From contig CAYFQG010000006.1 in assembly GCA_964345295.1 (NCBI GenBank), positions 1-63,686 on the forward strand: 63,686 nucleotides of DNA, read 5' to 3'. The position numbers and the translations under genes are program-made. Numbering within the stretch: the first letter of the stretch is position 1; every line of letters begins with the position of its first letter. Shown in pieces: positions 25,631 through 35,018 of this stretch. Source of the DNA: JASBZA01 sp964345295 (GTDB lineage Bacteria; Bacillota; Clostridia; Saccharofermentanales; Fastidiosipilaceae). The notes under the pieces were generated by a model. That model was given only the letters and a program-made list of their open reading frames with translations. It had not been told where the DNA came from and did no database searches.

Positions 25631-26422
25631 GTGGCCTTTTCGATTTTATTGTTGAGTCATGTCATTAATGACTTTCTACTCCAACAGCGTTTTCTCGTAT
25701 CGGCAAAAAAACAAAAGTCCAAGACGCTCTTTTTTCAGCCGGCCATACTGGTTCATGCCATATGTCTTTTTATTCTGAGTATTTTAATTGCCGTGGCCGA
25801 GTCCGCCATGTCTTGGCGTTTTCTCCTGGCCGACCTTTTAGTGGTTATTTGTCACTACTTTATTGATTATTGGAAAAATTTACAAAAATCCAAACCCTTA
25901 AAAGTTTTTCTGCTGGACCAACTCTTTCATATCCTATCTTTAGCCTTGGTCTGCATGTTGCTGGGCTACATTAAATTCCCGCTTAATTTTGAAAAAAGTA
26001 TCGTGATGATAAAAGCTCATGATTTAAAACTCAACCATTTCAGCCAATTAAATCTTTTGGGCACCTGGCTGGTTAGTCTTTTGTGGGGCATAGCCTACTT
26101 TGTCCAATCCATTTTACAGGACAAAGAAGATATTTGGCCCGGAGAAGGGGAGACTTATAGAGAAACACTTAAGATGCGCGAAGAGGGGCATCGTTTAGAA
26201 CGTCACATCGGCTATATGGAGCGTATCCTTATCTTACTTTTTACACTGCACCAAGCCTACGGCGCTATTGTGCTTCTTTTTATAGGAAAAGCCCTGGTGT
26301 GCCGGAACAAACTAAAAGATCCGCTTTACCAAGACTTCTTCCTTTACACAACTTTATTAAGTTTTACCGGTGCGCTGATTTTTTCCAGCCTCTACCGTTA
26401 TTTTTTCTTCCTCGTTATTTAA
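25631..26422 (+). CDS. DUF3307-type membrane protein
   Basis: A 263-aa protein with about six membrane helices. The start ILLLSHVINDFLLQQRFLVS and VVICHYFIDYWK fit the DUF3307 family, whose role is unknown. The start is a GTG at 25631 with TAGGAGC upstream. Its last 8 bases overlap the end of the convergent editing-protein gene. Confidence 0.6.
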   Translation: MAFSILLLSHVINDFLLQQRFLVSAKKQKSKTLFFQPAILVHAICLFILSILIAVAESAMSWRFLLADLLVVICHYFIDYWKNLQKSKPLKVFLLDQLFHILSLALVCMLLGYIKFPLNFEKSIVMIKAHDLKLNHFSQLNLLGTWLVSLLWGIAYFVQSILQDKEDIWPGEGETYRETLKMREEGHRLERHIGYMERILILLFTLHQAYGAIVLLFIGKALVCRNKLKDPLYQDFFLYTTLLSFTGALIFSSLYRYFFFLVI

Positions 26423-27656
26423 CGTATTCTGCCAACAGCCGATCTTTTATCGCTTGGGCCAAAGTGTCGGCATTAAGATCTTTGGCTCCGATAAAACCCT
26501 GGCTAAACTGCGGTGGTCCGCCGCCCTTGGCCCCGAATGTTTCTCTTAAAATTTTAATCCAAGACGGAGAAGATTCGGCTAAATAAAAGCTTAAGCCTTG
26601 ATTGACGGGGATAAGAATGAGGAGCCTATGTCCGGTTTCTTCAGGTTCATAGGCCTTTATCTGTCTTTTGGCAAAATCACTATCAAAGAGCGGATTATCC
26701 AGATAAAAGACTTGGTCTATGCCTTCATTTAATAAATCAGCCCAGAGCAAGTTCTGGCCTTGATAAATTCGGTCTTGGCTTTGGGCCAGGCGTTCCTCTT
26801 GCTTAGCGATACCTTCAGGGATAGAGAGAATAGGTAAAGAGAAGAGGTTGGATAAGTCGTCTAAGATTTTCTGAGATTCTTGCACGTAAGTGTAGGCTCT
26901 TTGACCGGCCAAAAGATGAAGGCGTACGCCCTTTTTCCAGTTTTCTAATTTGGTAACCAAGATTAGTCCGATCTGTCCGGTCGAAGAAAGATGGGGAGCG
27001 GCGCAAGCACAGAGGTCAGCATCATCGATTTGAATCAAGCGGACCTTGCCTTTAAGTTCAATTTTAGAACGGTAAGAGATGCCTTCGCCTTTAGAAGGGT
27101 CCTCATCAAATACCTTAACTTTAATCGGTCGATCTGCCCATATGACCCGGTTGGCCTCATCTATGAGTGCCCGGACTTGCTCCCAAGTCAAGGGACCGTC
27201 AAAGTCCAAGGTTGTATTATCTACACCTAAGTGAAAACCCACATTATCGTAACCGTAATGTTTATGGCAAATGCCGGATAGGATATGTTCGGCACTATGC
27301 TGTTGCATAAAATCGAAGCGGCGATCCCAGTCAAGTTCTGCCTTAAGGTCTGATTCTATATCAAGCGCTTTATCCGTAAGGTGGAATATGCTTTCGGAAA
27401 AGTCACCGTAACCCCAACGGGTATCCAAGACTTGAGCGTCGCCTAATAGGCCTGTATCACCCAGCTGGCCCCCTCCCTCGGGGTAGAAGACTGTCTTATC
27501 CAGGACAAGCTTATAGGCGGCTTGAGGCGTTAAAGAAGGCCAATGACGTCGGTCTTCATCGTTTATTTTTTCGCACGATAAAACCCTGACCCGAGCTTCT
27601 TTACGGTAAGGCTCTAAATCATAAATCTGATTAAATTCTTTTTTACTAACTTTCAT
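26415..27656 (-). CDS. AlaX-type alanyl-tRNA editing protein with DHHA1 domain
   Basis: A 413-aa stand-alone editing enzyme that hydrolyses mischarged tRNA-Ala (serine or glycine). FYPEGGGQLGDTG is the AlaRS/AlaX editing-domain start. Zinc ligands appear in QHSAEHILSG and CAAPHLSSTG. The C-terminal part (about residues 290-410) with FGAKGGGPPQFSQGFIG is a DHHA1-like domain, making this the long AlaX form. It follows the NCS2 permease on the same strand, but a terminator separates them. Confidence 0.88.
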   Translation of the reverse strand: MKVSKKEFNQIYDLEPYRKEARVRVLSCEKINDEDRRHWPSLTPQAAYKLVLDKTVFYPEGGGQLGDTGLLGDAQVLDTRWGYGDFSESIFHLTDKALDIESDLKAELDWDRRFDFMQQHSAEHILSGICHKHYGYDNVGFHLGVDNTTLDFDGPLTWEQVRALIDEANRVIWADRPIKVKVFDEDPSKGEGISYRSKIELKGKVRLIQIDDADLCACAAPHLSSTGQIGLILVTKLENWKKGVRLHLLAGQRAYTYVQESQKILDDLSNLFSLPILSIPEGIAKQEERLAQSQDRIYQGQNLLWADLLNEGIDQVFYLDNPLFDSDFAKRQIKAYEPEETGHRLLILIPVNQGLSFYLAESSPSWIKILRETFGAKGGGPPQFSQGFIGAKDLNADTLAQAIKDRLLAEYVK

Positions 27657-27674
27657 AGGCTCGATTATAGCAAA

Positions 27675-27704
27675 AAAGGAGGCCCCCGGTTGAGGACCTC
27701 CTTT
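27675..27704 (-). terminator. Terminator after the NCS2 permease
   Basis: The arms AAAGGAGG (27675-27682) and CCTCCTTT (27697-27704) pair. On the minus strand the stem ends in a run of T residues followed by G. Confidence 0.8.
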
Positions 27705-27729
27705 ATCACGTTATAAGTCTTCTAGTAAC

Positions 27730-29133
27730 TTAGGCCGTATGGTAAATCGCAATAAGAATATAGTTCAAGATAAACAAGATTGAAGAAACCCATAAGATGG
27801 GGTGGATTTCCTTAGCCTTACCTTTGGCCACTTTAACCAGAATATAAGCGAAAAAGCCGAAGGCGATACCATGAGAAATCGAATAAGAGAAAGCCATGAA
27901 GATGGCAGCAAAGAAAGCCGGGACAGCTTCAGCAAAATCCTCCCAAAGCAATTGGGCGAAAGAAGACAGCATCATGATACCGACGATAATCAAAGCCGGA
28001 GCGGTTGCGGCTGCGGGCACGGCACCTGCCAAGGGACCGATGAAAGTACAAAGCGCAAAGAGAATGGCCACGACTACGGAAGTCAAACCGGTTCTGCCGC
28101 CGGCACCGATACCGGCCGTAGACTCAACATAAGTCGTTGCATTCGATGTACCGAACAGGGCACCGATAGAAGTGGCAATGGAATCGGCAAAAAGTGCCTT
28201 GTCCAAACGCGTCGAGAAACCGGCTTTTTCTTGCATTAAGCGTTCATCTTCTTCGGTAAAGATACCACTGTTGCGGCCGGTTCCGATGAAGGTTCCGATC
28301 GTGTCAAAAGTATCGGAAAGACTGAAAGAAAAAATGGTGACAAGTGCAATAACAGTTTTAGTCGCGCCCTGGGTGAATAGACTTTGTATGCCTTCTTTGC
28401 CGAAAGCGGCACCAAAGGTTTGACCCAGGCCGGCAAAAATTTCCGAGAAGGAATTTGCTTCATTACCGGTAAAAGAAGTTACACTGAAGACAGGCAAGAG
28501 ACCGATTAGGGTAGAACTTAAGATTCCGATTAAAATGGCACCTTTTACGTTGAGGAGCAAAAGAACGATGGTAATAACCAAGCCGATTAAGGAAACTTGG
28601 ACAACCGGATTGGCGAAGCTTCCTAAAGTAGGAATAAGGGCGGTCGAACCTGCCGCATCACTAGGAGTGTTATGAACAATACCGGCATTGACCAGGCCTA
28701 AATATGCAATAAAACAGCCGATACCGCCGCCGATAGCATGTTGAAGACTCTCGGGGATTGCCGCAATAATGGCTTTACGGATATTCGTGATTGTAATGAT
28801 AATATTAATCACGCCGCAGATAAAGACCATGGCCAAAGCCTGTTGCCAGGTAAAGCCGAGCTGCATAACAACTGTATAGGTAAAGAAAGCGTTTAGTCCC
28901 ATACCCGGAGCTACCGCATAAGGCACATTGGCAAAAAGCCCCATAAAAAGTGTGCCAATAAAGGCCGAGAGAATGGTCGCCATATAGACGCCGCCTCTGG
29001 GCATTCCGGTACTGCTTAAGAGCGTAGGGTTCACAAAGAGGATATATGACATTGCAAAGAATGTCGTAAATCCGGCCATAATTTCGGTGGGCACATTGGT
29101 CCCATGTTTTTTTAGTTCAAAAAACTTCTCCAT
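27730..29133 (-). CDS. NCS2-family nucleobase permease (guanine/hypoxanthine/adenine type)
   Basis: A 467-aa transporter with 12-14 helices. The start FFELKKHGTNVPTEIMAGFT with FFAMSYILFVNP, then GMGLNAFFTYTVV and the central SDTFDTIGTFIG and GTSNATTYVESTAGIG, place it in the AzgA/PbuG branch that imports purine bases with protons. GGGAGT precedes the ATG. The 5' region was checked for a purine riboswitch and none was found. Confidence 0.88.
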   Translation of the reverse strand: MEKFFELKKHGTNVPTEIMAGFTTFFAMSYILFVNPTLLSSTGMPRGGVYMATILSAFIGTLFMGLFANVPYAVAPGMGLNAFFTYTVVMQLGFTWQQALAMVFICGVINIIITITNIRKAIIAAIPESLQHAIGGGIGCFIAYLGLVNAGIVHNTPSDAAGSTALIPTLGSFANPVVQVSLIGLVITIVLLLLNVKGAILIGILSSTLIGLLPVFSVTSFTGNEANSFSEIFAGLGQTFGAAFGKEGIQSLFTQGATKTVIALVTIFSFSLSDTFDTIGTFIGTGRNSGIFTEEDERLMQEKAGFSTRLDKALFADSIATSIGALFGTSNATTYVESTAGIGAGGRTGLTSVVVAILFALCTFIGPLAGAVPAAATAPALIIVGIMMLSSFAQLLWEDFAEAVPAFFAAIFMAFSYSISHGIAFGFFAYILVKVAKGKAKEIHPILWVSSILFILNYILIAIYHTA

Positions 29134-29208
29134 TTATTTACTCCCTATTCATAATAGTCCATCCGATGATAACCCTAAAAGCACGACTGAACAATACTTT
29201 ATTACGGA

Positions 29209-29491
29209 TTAGACCTCTAAATTTGCGAGGATTTCGCTATAGGGAGCCTCGGTGTAGCCGATACCCCAGGAGGCGTCCTTTTTTTCTTGCCCCATACCAT
29301 ATACGCAAGCTGTCTTGCTGACGATTCAGGATAAAAGAAGCTCTATAGAGACAGAAATCATCCCAAGCCCCTCGAGGACCTGCTTCCATGATGGGTTTAG
29401 CGAAAACCTTCCATTCTTTTCCGGCCTCTTTCACAGCATAAAAGAGCTTACAATAGTCACAGTCCATACCGTCGGGATAGGCCGGAAGGGA
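29209..29491 (-). pseudogene. Decayed fragment of a glycosidase-like gene
   Basis: The minus strand reads a coherent protein piece: WKVFAKPIMEAGPRGAWDD, then FCLYRASFI and DSLRIWYGARKK, then after a one-base slip at the seven-T run 29279-29285 continues KDASWGIGYTEAPYSEILAN to a stop at 29209-29211. The GAWDD...LYRASF...WGIGYTEA pattern resembles beta-propeller glycoside hydrolases. The N-terminal part is missing and the frame is broken, so it looks like a remnant, or a real frame damaged by a homopolymer error. Confidence 0.5.
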
Positions 29492-29780
29492 TTAAGGCCT
29501 TTTTTGATAGCCGGTATCCTGAGCTTTATAAAGGAAAGGGATACGCTCATTACGACAAACTCACGAAGACTTGGCTTTGCTATAACAGCCATTGGTTCTT
29601 TGATACCAGAGAAGACGAGGCTTTACATAGTAAACAGGATATCTTTATTGAGTTAAAAGATAAGAGGCTTAGAAAGGTCAAACGGAGCCTATTCAAGAAA
29701 GCTATGACCCTTCCGAGAAGACGTTTACTCTAGTCCTGGAAGGAAACGGCTACCAGGAATTTAGGCTAATCAATCTTTAG
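29482..29780 (+). pseudogene. Decayed fragment of an unidentified gene
   Basis: The plus strand reads PEGIKAFFDSRYPELYKGKG, then YAHYDKLTKTWLCYNSHWFF and DIFIELKDKRLRK in one frame. It continues GQTEPIQESYDPSEKTF and NGYQEFRLINL in another frame to a stop at 29778-29780. The shift lies near 29672-29676. There is no start codon and no ribosome site. I do not recognise the family. It abuts a decayed fragment on the opposite strand, so the whole 29.2-29.8 kb gap looks like gene debris. Confidence 0.45.
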
Positions 29781-29839
29781 ATGCAAGTTTTGGCATAAAG
29801 TTGTACACTTCATTAAGATTATCTAATGGAGGCAACGTA

Positions 29840-30652
29840 ATGGAACGTATTATAAAGATTAATGATACCGCCTTTTTCGAACCTTATTTATTGCAATCAC
29901 TTAGAGATCAGGATAAGGAGCCGATTAAAAGACCCCTATTAATCGTTATTCCGGGCGGATCTTACACCTTTGTATCGCCCAGAGAGGGCCAGCCTGTAGC
30001 TTTAAAGGCCAACACCTACGGTTACCATGCCGTGGTTTTGTCTTACACGACCTTACCCGACAAGATAGATTTAAGCTTGGATAACTTAATGAATGAATTC
30101 TTCTATTTATATAACTGGATTCAAAATCTTGATGACAGTTACCAAGTCGATAAGTCTCGTATTTTCGCGGTGGGTTTTTCAGCCGGCGGCCATTTGGCCT
30201 CTTGGGCATCCATTAAATTCCCCCAAGCCCTGAAGGCCGTCGCCTTAGGTTACGGCGCTATCGGTTTTAATGCCGATGAGATTAAAATGGCTTACGATAC
30301 GGCAGTAGAACAAATGGGCGGCATCGAGGCCGCAGATGAGAAAACTTTAAGAGAAGGGGAGGCCCTCCTTAGCCTTATGGAACAAGCCCCTCTGGATCAT
30401 CTTAGTGAAAACACCCCGCCCACCTTTCTTTTTCATACCATGGAAGACAGCCTGGTTCCGGTTCGTCAGAGTATAGATTACGCCAGAAAGCTCAACAGTT
30501 TAGGTGTAGCAACCGAACTTCACTGTTACGGCTTTGGCGAGCACGGCCTGTCTTTGGCCGATAATACGACCGCAACCAAGCCCGGCCAGGACTTAAGACC
30601 AGTAGAAACCTGGTTTGATTTGGCCATGCAGTTTTTCTCTAAAATAGGTTAA
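29840..30652 (+). CDS. Alpha/beta-hydrolase, esterase/lipase-like
   Basis: A 270-aa cytosolic hydrolase with the oxyanion segment LLIVIPGGSYTFVSPREGQP, nucleophile elbow VGFSAGGHLASW (Ser in GxSxGG) and a C-terminal FGEHGLSL that offers the catalytic His; the Asp is likely in MEDSLVPVRQ. This is the BD-FAE/acetyl-esterase group; the substrate is unknown. The frame begins earlier at 29801, but TGGAGG lies before ATG 29840. The next gene, asnA, starts 2 bp after its stop. Confidence 0.75.
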   Translation: MERIIKINDTAFFEPYLLQSLRDQDKEPIKRPLLIVIPGGSYTFVSPREGQPVALKANTYGYHAVVLSYTTLPDKIDLSLDNLMNEFFYLYNWIQNLDDSYQVDKSRIFAVGFSAGGHLASWASIKFPQALKAVALGYGAIGFNADEIKMAYDTAVEQMGGIEAADEKTLREGEALLSLMEQAPLDHLSENTPPTFLFHTMEDSLVPVRQSIDYARKLNSLGVATELHCYGFGEHGLSLADNTTATKPGQDLRPVETWFDLAMQFFSKIG

Positions 30653-30654
30653 CC

Positions 30655-31677
30655 ATGTCTGAATTCGAAAAATATATTAAGGCGCTGGAGAGCTATACAT
30701 CCGCCCTGGACCTCAAAGAAACGCAGATTGCCATCGAATTTATTAAAGACCACTTTTCCAGGTCCTTAAGACAAAAGCTCAATTTAAGACGGGCTTCGGC
30801 TCCGCTTTTTGTGTCCAACAAGTCAGGGCTTAATGATGACTTGGGAGGCCAGGGCCATGCCGTGACCTTTACCATGCCGCACTGTCCCGATGAAGAGGCC
30901 GAGATTGTGCAATCTTTGGCCAAATGGAAGCGTTTTGCCCTCAAGCGTTACGATTTTAAACCCGGAGAAGGTATCGTGACCGACATGAACGCCATTAGAA
31001 AAGATGAAAGCCTGGATGCTTTACATTCTATATATGTGGACCAATGGGACTGGGAAAAGGTCATTTCCGAAGAGGACCGAACCCTGTCGTACTTAGAAGA
31101 TACCGTAAGCCTAATCGCACAAGCTATTTTTGATACGTCTTACGCACTTAAGGTCGCCTTTTCCGGTTTGGAGCGTCTGCCTTCGGCCGATGTGGCTTTT
31201 ATCAGTTCACAAGAACTAGAAGACCTCTACCCAGATGTTAGCGGCAGCCAAAGAGAGTATCTTTTTGCCAAAGACCATACGCTGAGTTTTGTCACAGGTA
31301 TAGGCGGAAAATTAAGAAGTGGTAAGCCGCACGGCCCCAGAGCAGCCGACTATGATGATTGGGCCTTAAACGGCGATTTGCTTTACTACGACAAGGCTTT
31401 TGACCGCGTTATTGAGTTATCTTCCATGGGCATTCGAGTCAGTCCCCAGAGTCTTTTGGCCCAGCTAAAAGCAGCCGGTGAAGAAGCCAAGCTGGACCTG
31501 CCGTATCATAGGGCCTTATCTAAAGGACAACTTCCGCTTACCATAGGAGGGGGTATAGGCCAGTCCAGACTCTGCATGGTCCTTTTACAAAAGGCCCATG
31601 TGGGGGAAGTCCAATCTTCTATATGGGATAAGGCTAGCTTGGAAATGGCCACAAAATACCACATTCATTTCTTGTAA
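30655..31677 (+). CDS. asnA: Aspartate-ammonia ligase
   Basis: Makes asparagine from aspartate, ammonia and ATP. The 340-aa protein has the class II synthetase-like fold of AsnA: RRASAPLFVSNKSGLNDDLG, FTMPHCPDEEAEIVQSLAKW and the C-terminal TIGGGIGQSRLCMVLLQKAH. Length matches the family. The ribosome site is weak; translation is probably coupled to the esterase gene just upstream. Confidence 0.95.
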   Translation: MSEFEKYIKALESYTSALDLKETQIAIEFIKDHFSRSLRQKLNLRRASAPLFVSNKSGLNDDLGGQGHAVTFTMPHCPDEEAEIVQSLAKWKRFALKRYDFKPGEGIVTDMNAIRKDESLDALHSIYVDQWDWEKVISEEDRTLSYLEDTVSLIAQAIFDTSYALKVAFSGLERLPSADVAFISSQELEDLYPDVSGSQREYLFAKDHTLSFVTGIGGKLRSGKPHGPRAADYDDWALNGDLLYYDKAFDRVIELSSMGIRVSPQSLLAQLKAAGEEAKLDLPYHRALSKGQLPLTIGGGIGQSRLCMVLLQKAHVGEVQSSIWDKASLEMATKYHIHFL

Positions 31678-31727
31678 TGACCTAGGACAGCTAATATAAT
31701 TGAATCAAACGGATAGGAGGTTTCTTT

Positions 31728-32969
31728 ATGGGACTAATCAAAGCAGCAAAAGGCGCCATAGGCGGTAACCTGGCCGACCAGTGGTTAGACGTATTCGAAG
31801 CAGACCATATGACCGACCAGACCCTGATGACTAAGGGCAAGGTCTTAAGGCAGGACTCCAGAAGTTCTAATACCAAGGGGACTCCGGGTGTCATTTCCAA
31901 CGGATCCATCATCCATGTTTATCCTAACCAGTTCATGATGCTGGTCGAAAACGGTCGCATTATCGACTATACGGCCGAACCCGGCACTTTCCAGGTTCAG
32001 AACAGTGCCCAGCCCTCGCTTTTTAACGGCCAGTTCCAAGATTCTCTTAAAGAAACCTGGCAGCGTTTTAAATTCGGCGGTACTACACCTCAGAAACAAG
32101 AAGCCATCTTCATCAACTTACAAGAAATTAAGAATATTAAGTTCGGTACGAAGAATCCCGTCCAGTATTTTGATGATTTCTATAACGCCGAGCTTTTTTT
32201 ACGCTGTTTCGGCAATTATTCCATGCAGATTGTAGACCCGATTTTATTCTATGCACAGGTTGTCGATAAGTCGGCCGATCGTCAGGATGTTATGGAGATT
32301 AATGAACAATATCAGGCCGAGTTTTTGAATGCCCTGGCTGCCTCTCTTAACCAGATGTCGGCAGACGGCCATCGTATTTCCCATGTGACTTCCAAGTCTA
32401 TGGAATTGGCCAAATATATGAGTGACGTCTTAGACGAAGACTGGAAGGCCAACCGCGGCTTCCAAATCATGAGTGTCGGTATTGCATCGATTACCTACGA
32501 TGATGAGTCTAAGGAACTCATTGCTATGCGCAGCAAAGGCGCTATGCTTTCGGATCCTATGGTTCGCGAAGGCTATGTACAAGGTAATATTTCCGAAGGC
32601 CTGAAGGCAGCGGGTTCCAATGAAGCCGGCGCCGGACAGACCTTTATGGGCATGGGTTTAGGTATGCAGGCAGGCGGTAGCTTTGCCGGCCAGGCCTCGG
32701 CTAATAACACCCAGCAGTACATGTACCAGCAAGAACAAAAAAGACAAGAGGCAGAAGCCCGAGGTGCCGGCGGCGGTGCAAGTACATCTGACGCTTGGAC
32801 ATGTCCCAATTGCCAACAGCAAAATAACGGAGGAAAATTCTGTTCCAATTGCGGCACTAAGAGGCCCGAGCAAGACACGTCTACAAGAAAGTTCTGTGAG
32901 AACTGCGGTTGGAAGATTCCCGAAGGCCAGAATCCTAAGTTCTGTCCGAATTGTGGTCATAAATTTTAG
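31728..32969 (+). CDS. SPFH-domain protein with zinc-ribbon tail, YdjI-like
   Basis: 413 aa. The first about 300 residues are an SPFH/stomatin-like domain of the YdjI (virion core protein-like) type: NGSIIHVYPNQFMMLVENGR and FGNYSMQIVDPILFYAQVV. After a Gly/Gln-rich linker (about 300-360) come two zinc ribbons, CPNCQQQNNGGKFCSNCG and FCENCGWKI with FCPNCGHKF. In B. subtilis YdjI is recruited to the membrane by YdjG and YdjH; both follow here. AGGAGG precedes the ATG. Confidence 0.8.
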   Translation: MGLIKAAKGAIGGNLADQWLDVFEADHMTDQTLMTKGKVLRQDSRSSNTKGTPGVISNGSIIHVYPNQFMMLVENGRIIDYTAEPGTFQVQNSAQPSLFNGQFQDSLKETWQRFKFGGTTPQKQEAIFINLQEIKNIKFGTKNPVQYFDDFYNAELFLRCFGNYSMQIVDPILFYAQVVDKSADRQDVMEINEQYQAEFLNALAASLNQMSADGHRISHVTSKSMELAKYMSDVLDEDWKANRGFQIMSVGIASITYDDESKELIAMRSKGAMLSDPMVREGYVQGNISEGLKAAGSNEAGAGQTFMGMGLGMQAGGSFAGQASANNTQQYMYQQEQKRQEAEARGAGGGASTSDAWTCPNCQQQNNGGKFCSNCGTKRPEQDTSTRKFCENCGWKIPEGQNPKFCPNCGHKF

Positions 32970-32993
32970 TTGACCTATGGAGATTATTTAGCC

Positions 32994-34091
32994 ATGGCAG
33001 ACGGGACTGTTTCTTATCACTGCCCCAATTGCGGGGCGCCTATTTACTATAAGTCGGAACCGGCTAAGTTCATCTGTGATTATTGCGGATCGGACTTTAC
33101 GGTTGAAGAAATGGACGCCTATGCCCGAAAGCTGGAGCAAAGGCGTAGTAGCAAAGAGGAAAGAACTGAAGCAATTCAGCAGAATCGACAAGATCAGGCC
33201 AATGAGACAGTCCATAGTTATCACTGTCAAAATTGTGGAGCCCAGGTCGTGACTACGGAAACGACCTCCTCCACTTTTTGTTTTTACTGTCATAGTCCGG
33301 TCGTCATAGAATCCAGATTGCAAGGCGATTTTAGGCCCGATCAGATTATGCCTTTTGATATCTCGGAAGAGCAGGCGAAAAAGGACTTTATTGCCTGGGC
33401 GAAAAGCAAAAAATACTTACCGGATGATTTCCTTTCGGAGGCCCATCTGGATAAGATGACCGGCATGTATATTCCTTACTGGTACGGCGATGCCGAAGTG
33501 AATGTGCATTTTGAGGGCAATTCCAGTGCCTCTCAATCTTGGCAGCAGAATAACTACCGATACACCAGAACGGTTGATAAGCACCATGTCAGGCAAGGTC
33601 ACCTGTCCATTACGGATTTGTCCTTGCAGGCCTTTAGTAAAATCGACCCCAATTTGCTAAACGGTATTGAACCATTTGATTCGGATGCCTTTATAGACTT
33701 TTCTATGCCTTTGTTACAAGGTTATTTTGCCGAACAGTACACCATGCCCAGAGACCAGGCCATGCAACAGATGGACCGGGAAGTTGACGGTGCTTCCAGG
33801 GCTCTACTTCGCCAATCGATTGAAGCTGCTAATGTCCAAGTCGATTACGAAGATTATTCGGGCGAGAAGTCCGACTTGCGTTTTTCACTTTTACCGGTTT
33901 GGGTTTTGACCTACAACTATAAGGGCAAAATTTACGTCTATGCCATGAACGGCCAAAGCGGACGCACCTTCGGTGAAGTTCCCATCGTTGAAAGTAAGTT
34001 AAAATCCGATGCCAGAAAAAGAGGACTGATTTTCGGTCTGATTGCCTCCGCTGTCGTAACAGCTTTGGCAAGTTTCTTTTTTATTTTTTAG
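32994..34091 (+). CDS. Zinc-ribbon membrane protein, YdjG-like
   Basis: 365 aa with two N-terminal zinc ribbons, YHCPNCGAPIYY with CDYCGSDF and YHCQNCGAQ with CFYCHSP, a long beta-rich middle, and one C-terminal membrane helix (about residues 342-362). It resembles B. subtilis YdjG, which with YdjH anchors the SPFH protein YdjI. An in-frame TTG at 32970 touches the previous stop; ATG 32994 with GGAG upstream gives the natural N-terminus. Confidence 0.7.
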   Translation: MADGTVSYHCPNCGAPIYYKSEPAKFICDYCGSDFTVEEMDAYARKLEQRRSSKEERTEAIQQNRQDQANETVHSYHCQNCGAQVVTTETTSSTFCFYCHSPVVIESRLQGDFRPDQIMPFDISEEQAKKDFIAWAKSKKYLPDDFLSEAHLDKMTGMYIPYWYGDAEVNVHFEGNSSASQSWQQNNYRYTRTVDKHHVRQGHLSITDLSLQAFSKIDPNLLNGIEPFDSDAFIDFSMPLLQGYFAEQYTMPRDQAMQQMDREVDGASRALLRQSIEAANVQVDYEDYSGEKSDLRFSLLPVWVLTYNYKGKIYVYAMNGQSGRTFGEVPIVESKLKSDARKRGLIFGLIASAVVTALASFFFIF

Positions 34092-34103
34092 CAAGGAGGC
34101 ACT

Positions 34104-34988
34104 ATGACTAGGACAGATAAAAAACGAATAGCCCGCTCGTTTATACTATGCCTCTTATTTTTTTCTTTTATAGTGGTTTTCATGACAAATCCTAAGGCCG
34201 ACATTATGGCCAAGAGCAGCGGCAGGGAGGAAGCCATCTTTTATCTGGAAGATATGGCCGAACTTTTCACGGCTGAAGACGTTTCGGACCTTGAAAACAT
34301 GGGGCAAAAATTCATTTCCGACCATCCCGATATTTCCTTGGCCATCTTAACCACTAATGATGATGAGGGAAGAAGAGAGTACAAATACGGCGATCCCATT
34401 ATGGTAGATAAAAACATCGGTGTGGGACCGGATTTTTCTTTGGTCTATATTTTAATAGACATGGATGACCGTGACTTTTACATCGGGACCATGGGAAAGG
34501 CCATTGATATCTTAATAGACTCACGTTTGGATAACATATTGGACCGCATGACCGATGCCATGATCGACGGCCAATACGCTTTGGCCTGTAAACAGGCTAT
34601 TGAACGCATCGACTATTATGTTCAAAAAGGCGTTCCCGAAGGACAACACAGAGTAGAAGAAAAGCCTAAATATACCCCCGGTAAAGCCTTAATTGCTGCT
34701 TTTGTCTTTGTCCTTACCTTTATTCCGACCTACTTCGGTATCTCAAAAAGTCATATCAAGTCCGTCCATGCAGACTACGACCGTTATGCATCGAGGCCAG
34801 CTTACAATTTAAATAAGGAAGCTTTGGCGACTTATAGTATAATCAATGACCAAGTATTAAACGATTACACCACCAGTACCTATATTCCTCCTGCCCGTAC
34901 GTCATCTACTTCTTCTTCGTCTAACAGTTCAACGGTACGAAGTTCCAGCGGCGGACACGTGTCGGGAGGTAAGGGACGCCATTTCTAA
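34104..34988 (+). CDS. TPM-domain membrane protein, YdjH-like
   Basis: 294 aa. A signal/anchor helix (about 11-32) is followed by an extracytoplasmic TPM domain (about 45-180, with VSDLENMGQKFISDHPDIS and GVGPDFSLVYILIDMDDRDF), a second helix (about 195-215), and a Ser/Thr-rich tail ending SGGHVSGGKGRHF. This layout matches YdjH. It is the last gene of the three-gene membrane module; GCAAGGAGG precedes the ATG. Confidence 0.75.
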   Translation: MTRTDKKRIARSFILCLLFFSFIVVFMTNPKADIMAKSSGREEAIFYLEDMAELFTAEDVSDLENMGQKFISDHPDISLAILTTNDDEGRREYKYGDPIMVDKNIGVGPDFSLVYILIDMDDRDFYIGTMGKAIDILIDSRLDNILDRMTDAMIDGQYALACKQAIERIDYYVQKGVPEGQHRVEEKPKYTPGKALIAAFVFVLTFIPTYFGISKSHIKSVHADYDRYASRPAYNLNKEALATYSIINDQVLNDYTTSTYIPPARTSSTSSSSNSSTVRSSSGGHVSGGKGRHF

Positions 34989-35018
34989 TAGGTGGGATAA
35001 TTAGGAAGGAAAGATTAT

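Noticed and set aside
27802..28239. Long open frames opposite the NCS2 permease and other genes (also opposite rnfD and glyA)
   Set aside because: They are shadows of GC-balanced coding sequence; they have no ribosome sites and low-complexity translations.
29134..29240. Purine riboswitch before the NCS2 permease
   Set aside because: The conserved loop and junction sequences of purine riboswitches were looked for on the minus strand and are absent.
29315..29656. 113-codon plus-strand open frame
   Set aside because: It runs antisense to the glycosidase-like fragment and in the wrong frame of the plus-strand fragment; both other readings are more protein-like.
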